Notes under the pieces: model-generated
The model's input: the letters and a program-made list of their open reading frames with translations, nothing else
Told to the model about the DNA's origin: nothing
Database searches by the model: none
Assembly: GCA_031178645.1 (NCBI GenBank)
Contig: JAPSIP010000121.1
Location: 1-5,598 of the forward strand
Source of the DNA: Paracoccus sp. (in: a-proteobacteria)
GTDB lineage: Bacteria; Pseudomonadota; Alphaproteobacteria; Rhodobacterales; Rhodobacteraceae
Direction of reading: 5' to 3'
DNA: 5,598 bases
Position numbers and translations under genes: made by a program
Shown here: positions 1 through 5,598 of the stretch, one piece after another
Layout: every line of letters begins with the position of its first letter
Numbering within the stretch: the first letter of the stretch is position 1

Positions 1-46
1 TCACGCGGCGTTCGTCCAGCGTCAGGTTGGTGAAAGGGCGCCTCAT
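1..46 (-). CDS. IS30-family-like transposase, N-terminal 15 codons only
   Basis: Reading leftward from ATG at 46-44, the frame gives MRRPFTNLTLDERRV and then leaves the window. The stretch from FTNLTLDERR matches the start of the N-terminal helix-turn-helix of IS30-family transposases, which typically opens with (Y/F)xxLTLEER. An AGGAGG Shine-Dalgarno lies 5 bases upstream of the ATG. An earlier ATG (51-49) is followed directly by TGA and is not used. IS30 transposases are DDE enzymes that bind the element ends through this domain. The gene points away from the interrupted lysozyme gene in the same transcriptional direction, as expected for the 5' end of an IS inserted in that orientation. 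Only the first residues are visible, so the family call rests on a short motif; another small-HTH transposase remains possible. Confidence 0.6.
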   Translation of the reverse strand, partial: MRRPFTNLTLDERRV

Positions 47-53
47 CACATCC

Positions 54-71
54 TCCTGAATAGCTTCAGGA
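54..71 (-). promoter_or_regulatory. Hairpin masking the transposase ribosome binding site
   Basis: TCCTGAA (54-60) and TTCAGGA (65-71) form a perfect 7-bp inverted repeat with a 4-base loop. In the minus-strand transcript the 3' arm runs into the AGGAGG Shine-Dalgarno of the transposase that starts at 46, so the folded RNA would hide part of it. Several insertion sequences are known to use such a structure to block translation of read-through transcripts, keeping transposition low when they land in an active gene. That role is inferred here from position and pairing. Confidence 0.5.
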
Positions 72-73
72 AA

Positions 74-586
74 CTATCGGGTGATGCATTCCAGAATGGA
101 ATGTGCCGGGCGCTGATCTGCCAGGGAATAATAATAATTCCGCCGCGCGATCCCATAGGCATCGGCGAAATGATCCGGCGCGGCGGCGGCGGCGTCATGG
201 GCGGCGGCAACGGTCTGCGGCCCGATCGCCCCGTCGGCCGAGGCGGTAAACCCCATCCGCGCGACCAGCCGCTGGAGGATCTTCACCGCGTTGGCGCCCG
301 CGTTCACATACATGTCGAAGACGCTGGCCTGCACCGCAGGCGGCAGTTCCGACAGGCGCGGGCGACGAAAGTAATGTTCGACAAAGATCTGCTGAGCCTG
401 GGCGCGGGTCAGGGCGCGGACATCGACGGCGTCCACACGCCCGTCCTTGTTCAGGTCCAGCCCCAGCGACTTCATGGTCCCGATTGTGACGCCGTAATTC
501 GTCACCCCGCCCGGATCGTCGGGATCGTTCACATATCCGCCCTCTCGCGCGACGATCTGGGCTGCGACTTCTTCAACGCTTGGCAT
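74..586 (-). CDS. GH108 N-acetylmuramidase (endolysin-like), 3' end replaced by IS sequence; probable pseudogene
   Basis: This is a peptidoglycan hydrolase of glycoside hydrolase family 108 (formerly DUF847), which cuts the glycan backbone. Residue numbers are from ATG 586. The catalytic-type motif REGGYVNDPDDPGG begins at residue 14 with the presumed catalytic Glu at 15, followed by TNYGVT. An EF-hand-like loop DLNKDGRVDAVD covers residues 44-55. The C-terminal peptidoglycan-binding-3 type region begins at FDMYVNAGANAVKILQRL and reaches NYYYSLADQRPA. Family members usually continue with SRKYART and about 40 more residues to a second helical stretch. Here the frame instead runs HSILECITR and stops, matching an IS junction near 104. 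The start at 586 is preferred over the ATG at 598 because GGGG lies 6 bases before it, while 598 has no spaced Shine-Dalgarno. No signal peptide is seen, so export would need a holin, as for phage or gene-transfer-agent endolysins. A consensus CtrA box lies 47-62 bases upstream. The truncated product probably folds poorly. Confidence 0.8.
   Translation of the reverse strand: MPSVEEVAAQIVAREGGYVNDPDDPGGVTNYGVTIGTMKSLGLDLNKDGRVDAVDVRALTRAQAQQIFVEHYFRRPRLSELPPAVQASVFDMYVNAGANAVKILQRLVARMGFTASADGAIGPQTVAAAHDAAAAAPDHFADAYGIARRNYYYSLADQRPAHSILECITR
87..103. repeat. Short perfect inverted repeat at the IS/lysozyme junction
   Basis: CATTCCA (87-93) and TGGAATG (97-103) are exact reverse complements separated by GAA. 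The repeat ends where lysozyme homology is lost. It may be part of the IS terminal repeat or a palindromic target; IS30 itself is known to favour symmetric targets. Seven-base repeats also arise by chance. Confidence 0.35.
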
Positions 587-632
587 GGCTATCCCCATCC
601 TGCAGATGAGGCAGAAGGGTGGCTGCGTCGGG

Positions 633-648
633 TTAAGGGGCCGTTAAC
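633..648 (-). promoter_or_regulatory. Consensus CtrA-type box upstream of the GH108 gene
   Basis: TTAA, seven bases, TTAAC is the full consensus for the alphaproteobacterial response regulator CtrA. It is present on the plus strand at 633-648 and, because the flanks form a GGGTTAA/TTAACCC inverted repeat (630-650), it also reads TTAA-N7-TTAAC on the minus strand. It sits in the 75-base gap between the cinA stop and the GH108 start, centred about 54 bases before ATG 586, a normal operator/-35 distance. The inference is that CtrA~P controls the lysozyme gene separately from the housekeeping operon upstream. No T-run follows, so it is not read as a terminator. Confidence 0.55.
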
Positions 649-661
649 CCTGCGTGCGTTG

Positions 662-1132
662 CTAGGCGCGCAGCGCGTCCAGCAGCATCCGCAACGCGTG
701 GTCCACGGTCGCCTCGCGCACTTGGCGGCGCCCGATCGCGCCGAATTCGACGGTCTCGGTCTGAGTGCCGAAGGGCTGGGCGATGCCGAAGCAGACGCGG
801 CCCTCGGGCTTGTGTTCGGAACCGCCGGGACCGGCGATGCCGGTGACCGACACGGCAATGCCCGCATTCGACAGCCGCAGCGCGCCGGATGCCATTTCCG
901 CCGCGACCTGTTCGCTGACCGCGCCATGCGCTTCCAGCGTTTCGGCGCGCACGCCCAGCATCTGCTGCTTGGCGGCGTCGGAATAGGTGACGAAGCCCCG
1001 GTCCACGGCATCCGAGGATCCCGGCACCTCGGTCAGGGCGCCCGCGATCAGCCCGCCCGTGCAGCTTTCGGCGGTTGCAATCATCACGCCGCGTGCGCGG
1101 GCGGCATCCAGGATTTCGGCGGCCAGGGTCAC
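662..1132 (-). CDS. pncC: CinA C-terminal-domain protein, nicotinamide-nucleotide amidohydrolase (PncC-like)
   Basis: This is a stand-alone CinA C-terminal domain of 156 residues; PncC proteins are usually about 160. The family deamidates nicotinamide mononucleotide to nicotinate mononucleotide in the cytoplasm, recycling NMN released by NAD-dependent DNA ligase and other NAD consumers. From GTG 1132, TAESCTGGLIAGALT (residues 20-34) carries the expected catalytic serine at 23. VTYSDAAKQQMLGV (48-61) and SVTGIAGPGGSEHKPEGRV (95-113) are the other conserved blocks. The GTG overlaps the pgpA stop as GTGA, and GGGG lies 7 bases before it. A longer ATG start at 1198 would put 22 non-homologous residues inside pgpA and was rejected. 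It is the last gene of the four-gene operon. Some databases label this protein competence/damage-inducible CinA, but the N-terminal molybdopterin-binding-like domain of full CinA is absent. Confidence 0.9.
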   Translation of the reverse strand: MTLAAEILDAARARGVMIATAESCTGGLIAGALTEVPGSSDAVDRGFVTYSDAAKQQMLGVRAETLEAHGAVSEQVAAEMASGALRLSNAGIAVSVTGIAGPGGSEHKPEGRVCFGIAQPFGTQTETVEFGAIGRRQVREATVDHALRMLLDALRA

Positions 1133-1620
1133 ATCAACACCCCATGCGCGATGCCCGCCGCGACCATCGTCGCCAGGGCCGCGAAGATCCCGGCCCAAAG
1201 GTCGTCCAGCATCACCCCCGCTGCATCATGGCGACGGTCGGCGCGGCCTACCAGCCAGGGCTTCCAGATGTCGAACAGCCGGAAGAACAGGAAGGCCGCC
1301 ACCCAGCCCGGATAAGGAAAGCTGTCGGCCGGCAGGCCCGCATGCCAGAAGCCGAAGGACGGCGCCATCAGCGCCAGCCATTGGCCCGCGACCTCGTCTA
1401 TGACGATCTCGCTGCGGTCGGGATCGGCCATGCCGGCGGTATAGCGCGGCACGACCCAGAACCCCAGGACGATCACCAGCCCGGTCGCCAAGACCAGCAG
1501 CGGAAAATGCCCGATCCGGTGCAAGACCAGCCCCATCGCGACGGCGACGGCCGATCCCCAGGTGCCGGGCGCGGGGCGCAACAGGCCCGAATAAAACCAG
1601 GTCGCAAGAAGACGGTCCAT
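1129..1620 (-). CDS. pgpA: Phosphatidylglycerophosphatase A
   Basis: This 163-residue integral membrane phosphatase dephosphorylates phosphatidylglycerol phosphate to phosphatidylglycerol at the inner membrane. From ATG 1620, the family N-terminal motif appears as LRPAPGTWGSAVAV (residues 14-27). RSEIVIDEVAGQWLAL (69-84) holds the acidic catalytic/metal site, FFRLFDIWKPW (112-122) follows, and GVMLDDLWAGI (135-145) completes the conserved set. Hydrophobic segments lie near 22-35, 40-58, 80-90, 105-115 and 143-162, fitting a small multi-spanning protein. Two starts are possible. GTG 1626 overlaps the ispDF stop as GTGA, but the AGGG Shine-Dalgarno is only one base from it and seven bases from ATG 1620, so ATG 1620 is chosen; it lies two bases after the ispDF stop. 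Its own stop overlaps the next start. Length and motifs are typical and nothing is missing. Confidence 0.93.
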   Translation of the reverse strand: MDRLLATWFYSGLLRPAPGTWGSAVAVAMGLVLHRIGHFPLLVLATGLVIVLGFWVVPRYTAGMADPDRSEIVIDEVAGQWLALMAPSFGFWHAGLPADSFPYPGWVAAFLFFRLFDIWKPWLVGRADRRHDAAGVMLDDLWAGIFAALATMVAAGIAHGVLM

Positions 1621-1622
1621 GG

Positions 1623-2761
1623 TCACGCCCTGATCAATGCTGCGGTGGCAATGGCCGCGATCCCCTCGCGCCGGCCGGTGAAACCCAGCCGTTCCGAGGT
1701 GGTGGCCTTGACGCTGATACGGCCGGCGTCAACACCCATGATCTGGGCCAGGCGGGCCTGCATGGCGACGGCATGGGGTCCGATCTTGGGCGCCTCGCAG
1801 ATCAGGGTGACATCGGCATTGCCGAAGGTGAACCCGCGTTCACGGGCCAGATCAGCCGCATGGCGCAGGAAGATCGCGCTGTCGGCGCCCTTCCATTGCG
1901 GGTCCGAGGGCGGGAAGTGGCGGCCGATATCACCTTCGGCAAGCGCGCCATAGATCGCGTCGGTCAGCGCGTGCATCCCCACATCGGCGTCGGAATGGCC
2001 GACCAGGCCTGCATCATGTGCGACCTGCACGCCACACAACCAGACATGGTCGCCCGGCCCGAAGGCGTGAACGTCATAGCCGTTGCCAAGGCGAATATCC
2101 ATCGCGGTCCCCAGTATCCGTTTGGCCCGCGCGAAATCGGCGGGAAAGGTGATCTTCAGATTGTCCTCGGACCCCGAGGTGATCGCAACCGCGATCCCGG
2201 CCTTCAGGGCCAGTTCCACGTCGTCGGCGGCGTCGTCCGGGTGCAGGCGGTGCGCATTGGATATTTGGTCCAAGGCGAAACCCTGCGGGGTCTGCGCGCG
2301 GAACAAACCTGCACGAGATGTCGTGCCGGTGACCGCGCCCTCCGCGCCGTTCCACAAGGCATCGCTGACCGGCAGCGCCGGGGCTGCGGCGGGCGCACCG
2401 CCTTGCAGCGCGTCGATCACGCCCTGGATCACGGCATCGCTGACGAGGGGCCGGGCGCCGTCATGGATCAGGACGTGGGTCGCCTGCCCTTCCAACGCCC
2501 GCAGCCCCGCCATGACGCTGGCGGCGCGCGTGTCGCCCCCTGTTACGATGGTCACGCCACCCGCAAAGTCGCGGATCGCGTGGTCCATATCGTCGGGATG
2601 GACCACCAGCACCACGCGGTCGAAGCCCGCGAAGGCATCCAGTGACCGGGCCAGGATGCTACGCCCGGCAAGGTCGCGCCACTGCTTCGGCTCGCCGCCT
2701 GCGCGGGTGCCGCGGCCGGCGGCGGTGACAATGGCGGCATAGCCCGAGGGCGCCTTGACCG

Positions 2762-2765
<4 letters not shown>
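1623..2765 (-). CDS. ispDF: Bifunctional IspD/IspF (MEP cytidylyltransferase / MEcPP synthase)
   Basis: This 380-residue fusion carries steps 3 and 5 of the MEP isoprenoid pathway. The IspD half (about 1-220) has the CTP-binding loop [16 protein letters not shown] (14-29), GGDTRAASV (76-84), HDGARPLV (101-108), RAQTPQGF (156-163) and [12 protein letters not shown] (199-210) with the conserved lysine at 204. It makes CDP-ME from CTP and MEP. The IspF half (about 223-380) starts [18 protein letters not shown] with metal ligands D231 and H233, then [18 protein letters not shown] (256-273) with H265, [11 protein letters not shown] (279-289), and [18 protein letters not shown] (353-370). It makes 2-C-methyl-erythritol 2,4-cyclodiphosphate. 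Such fusions are common in alphaproteobacteria. ATG 2765 overlaps the purL stop as ATGA, implying coupled translation. An upstream ATG at 2954 adds 63 Arg/Gly-rich residues that shadow purL and was rejected. Confidence 0.96.
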
Positions 2766-4942
<2,177 letters not shown>

Positions 4943-4971
4943 CGTGGTGCCTTCCTGCCGGGGTGGATCAG

Positions 4972-5005
4972 GGCGCCTTTTATGGCCAGACGGCGCGCAT
5001 GGGAA
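4972..5005 (-). promoter_or_regulatory. Possible promoter of the purL operon (weak)
   Basis: Only about 94 bases separate the terminator from the purL start, so a promoter must lie here unless transcription reads through. The only AT-rich patch is CATAAA on the minus strand (4979-4984), a fair -10. The best -35 candidate, TTCCCA about 15 bases before it, is poor. A start near 4972 would leave a leader of about 30 bases. No purine riboswitch-like fold is evident in so short a leader. Confidence 0.25.
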
Positions 5006-5036
5006 GGCCCGCGCCGCCGCCCGCCGGAACGGCGAC

Positions 5037-5063
5037 AAAAAAAAGCCGGGCACAAGGCCCGGC
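5037..5063 (-). terminator. Rho-independent terminator
   Basis: On the minus strand GCCGGGC (5063-5057), a 5-base loop and GCCCGGC (5051-5045) form a perfect GC-rich stem followed by eight T (5044-5037). This is a textbook intrinsic terminator for leftward transcription. It insulates purL from whatever is transcribed upstream: the LysR gene ending at 5246, about 180 bases away, and/or a short RNA starting within that gap. Confidence 0.9.
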
Positions 5064-5121
5064 CTAAGTCCAACAGGGAGGTAGAAGGTGATGCGCGATT
5101 ACGCGGACCATCGCCTTCGAC
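5037..5121 (-). ncRNA. Candidate small RNA with anti-Shine-Dalgarno-like region
   Basis: A promoter-like pair, TTGAAC (5154-5149) and ATAAAT (5132-5127) with 16-base spacing, would start a transcript near 5121 that ends at the strong terminator, about 85 nt. Within it are a weak 5-bp hairpin (5114-5110 with 5099-5095) and then the stretch at 5092-5074, which reads ATCACCTTCTACCTCCCTG. This resembles the 16S rRNA 3' tail (ATCACCTCC) twice. Small RNAs with exposed CCUCC motifs that pair with ribosome binding sites are known in alphaproteobacteria. The same span holds a 15-codon ORF (5111-5064, [15 protein letters not shown]) with its stop touching the terminator and no well-spaced ribosome site. 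Alternatively this is simply the 3' untranslated region of the LysR gene. No family is recognised. Confidence 0.3.
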
Positions 5122-5237
5122 GCTTGATTTATGGGCAGGTTGTTAACGGTTCAAGACCTGTGCTGCCGCAGTTGCAGCATACCCGCCATGCAGTTGCGGA
5201 ATGGCTACACGCGAAAGTTGCAGATTGGGCGGGTTGA
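5091..5237 (+). CDS. Doubtful 48-codon ORF on the plus strand
   Basis: ATG 5091 to TGA 5237 encodes 48 residues beginning [16 protein letters not shown] and ending VADWAG. The only support is a good Shine-Dalgarno, GGGAGG nine bases before the ATG, and the lack of any other established gene here. It matches no family I recognise, no plus-strand promoter is visible, and its ribosome site is the exact complement of the anti-Shine-Dalgarno-like stretch of the candidate minus-strand RNA. One of the two readings is probably accidental. Confidence 0.15.
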   Translation: MRDYADHRLRRLIYGQVVNGSRPVLPQLQHTRHAVAEWLHAKVADWAG

Positions 5238-5245
5238 CTGCGACT

Positions 5246-5598
5246 TTAGTCGTTGCCGACGGCCTCTTGCAGCAGGGCCTCGCTTTGCCTGCGGCGGAAG
5301 GCCTGGATTTCCTCCAGCACGAAATCGCGGAACACGGCGACGCGGCGGGTTTGGCGCAATTCCTCGGGATAGGCCAGGAAGACCGGCACCTCGCCGGATT
5401 CGATATTGGGCAGGACGCGGACCAGGCGCTTGTGATCGGCGGTCAGGTAATCGGGCAGGACGCCGATCCCCAGGTTCGCCAGCACCGCCTGAAGAACGCC
5501 GAAATAGTTGTTCACCGTCAGGGTGGACCCGATGTTCTGGGCCATGATTTCCTGCACCAGCCGCAGGTCGCGGCAGGCGCGCGGCTGGTGCAGGAAAT
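5246..5598 (-). CDS. LysR-type transcriptional regulator, C-terminal part (5' end beyond window)
   Basis: The frame is open from the right edge to TAA 5248-5246 and gives about 117 residues of a LysR effector-binding domain. The diagnostic stretches are GSTLTVNNYFGVLQAVLANLGIGVLPDYL, which is the second-subdomain core where LysR proteins commonly show GLGIxxLP, then VRVLPNIESGEVPVFLAYPEEL, and the terminal helix RRVAVFRDFVLEEIQAF. An internal GTG at 5557 is not a start, since the frame continues upstream with LysR-like sequence. The helix-turn-helix is outside the window, and the regulated genes cannot be told. The gene is followed by a 3' region of about 180 bases ending in the terminator at 5037-5063. 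The first 18 codons seen contain an 18-bp perfect inverted repeat, so the most 5' residues (FLHQPR) should be treated with caution. Confidence 0.88.
   Translation of the reverse strand, partial: FLHQPRACRDLRLVQEIMAQNIGSTLTVNNYFGVLQAVLANLGIGVLPDYLTADHKRLVRVLPNIESGEVPVFLAYPEELRQTRRVAVFRDFVLEEIQAFRRRQSEALLQEAVGND
5547..5598. repeat. 18-bp perfect inverted repeat at the window edge
   Basis: ATTTCCTGCACCAGCCGC (5547-5564) and its exact reverse complement (5581-5598) flank a 16-base spacer. The right arm ends on the last base of the window, so the repeat may be longer. It lies inside the LysR coding frame and both arms are translated (FLHQPR and RLVQEI). Either a real hairpin or a fold-back assembly artefact would give this picture. 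Confidence 0.8.

Larger units (their letters stand above)
1..105 (-). mobile_element. Left (5') end of an IS30-like insertion sequence; rest outside window
   Basis: Two signs place an IS here. A transposase-like N-terminus starts at 46, and lysozyme homology stops abruptly near 104 while its reading frame continues into nine unrelated residues. The junction is therefore close to 100-106, giving roughly 57 bases of untranslated leader before the transposase, a normal size for an IS end. The terminal inverted repeat cannot be confirmed because the other end of the element is not in the window, and the target duplication cannot be checked for the same reason. A 7-bp inverted repeat (87-93 with 97-103) lies right at the presumed junction. 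Confidence 0.55.
4943..5245. other. Intergenic region between purL and the LysR gene
   Basis: This gap contains the purL leader (4943-5036), the minus-strand terminator (5037-5063), the candidate short RNA up to about 5121, and a less GC-rich block from 5120 to 5245. That block carries AGTTGC three times in the same orientation (5170, 5192, 5216; spacings 22 and 24). It also holds a TGCTGC/GCAGCA inverted repeat (5161-5179) and a distant ACCCGCC/GGCGGGT pair (5181-5187, 5228-5234). No RNA gene of a known family and no conserved protein was seen. Confidence 0.6.

Noticed and set aside
630..650. GGGTTAA/TTAACCC hairpin read as a transcription terminator after cinA
   Set aside because: The stem is short and AT-containing with a 7-base loop and no following T-run on either strand; the TTAA-N7-TTAAC layout fits a CtrA box better.
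1133..1198. 22-residue N-terminal extension of the CinA-domain protein
   Set aside because: It lies within pgpA in another frame and has no homology; GTG 1132 with an upstream GGGG fits family length and the GTGA overlap.
101..1315. Long plus-strand ORF of 404 codons
   Set aside because: It is antisense to the lysozyme, cinA and pgpA genes, all of which show clear family motifs; its product is low-complexity and matches nothing. A high-GC shadow.
4943..5053. 37-residue N-terminal extension of PurL
   Set aside because: It would be encoded partly by the terminator stem, and the good Shine-Dalgarno and family homology both point to ATG 4942.
5241..5252. CGACT-TT-AGTCG palindrome over the LysR stop codon read as a terminator or operator
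   Set aside because: Only 5-bp arms with a 2-base loop and no T-run; likely chance.

Overview
The window reads as a chromosomal piece of a high-GC alphaproteobacterium, most likely a Paracoccus- or Rhodobacter-like member of the Rhodobacteraceae. This rests on codon style, the fused ispDF gene, the small-type PurL, the recognisable family GH108 lysozyme, and a CtrA-type TTAA-N7-TTAAC box. No taxonomic search could be run. All convincing genes lie on the minus strand.

Layout in transcription order, from right to left. (1) 5246-5598: the C-terminal part of a LysR-type regulator, cut by the window edge. An 18-bp perfect inverted repeat sits exactly at that edge. (2) 4943-5245: a 303-bp stretch without an established gene. 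It holds a strong minus-strand intrinsic terminator, a candidate short RNA carrying anti-Shine-Dalgarno-like sequence, three AGTTGC repeats and a doubtful 48-codon plus-strand ORF. (3) 4942-662: four tightly packed genes, purL, ispDF, pgpA and a cinA C-terminal-domain gene (pncC-like). Stop and start codons overlap by four bases or lie two bases apart, so this is almost surely one translationally coupled operon. It joins purine synthesis, isoprenoid (MEP) synthesis, phosphatidylglycerol synthesis and pyridine-nucleotide salvage. (4) 599-661: a short gap with a consensus CtrA box. (5) 586-74: a GH108 muramidase (endolysin-like) that loses homology at about position 104 and ends on a foreign 9-residue tail. 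(6) 1-~103: the beginning of an insertion sequence whose transposase N-terminus resembles the IS30 family. A perfect hairpin masks its ribosome binding site.

The core of the window is ordinary housekeeping. The left end is the interesting part. GH108 lysozymes under CtrA control are, in Rhodobacteraceae, the kind of enzyme used to release gene transfer agents, and here the gene appears broken by an IS. The two window ends, an IS end on the left and a fold-back repeat on the right, also suggest that this is a complete short contig bounded by repeats, so the terminal bases deserve caution.
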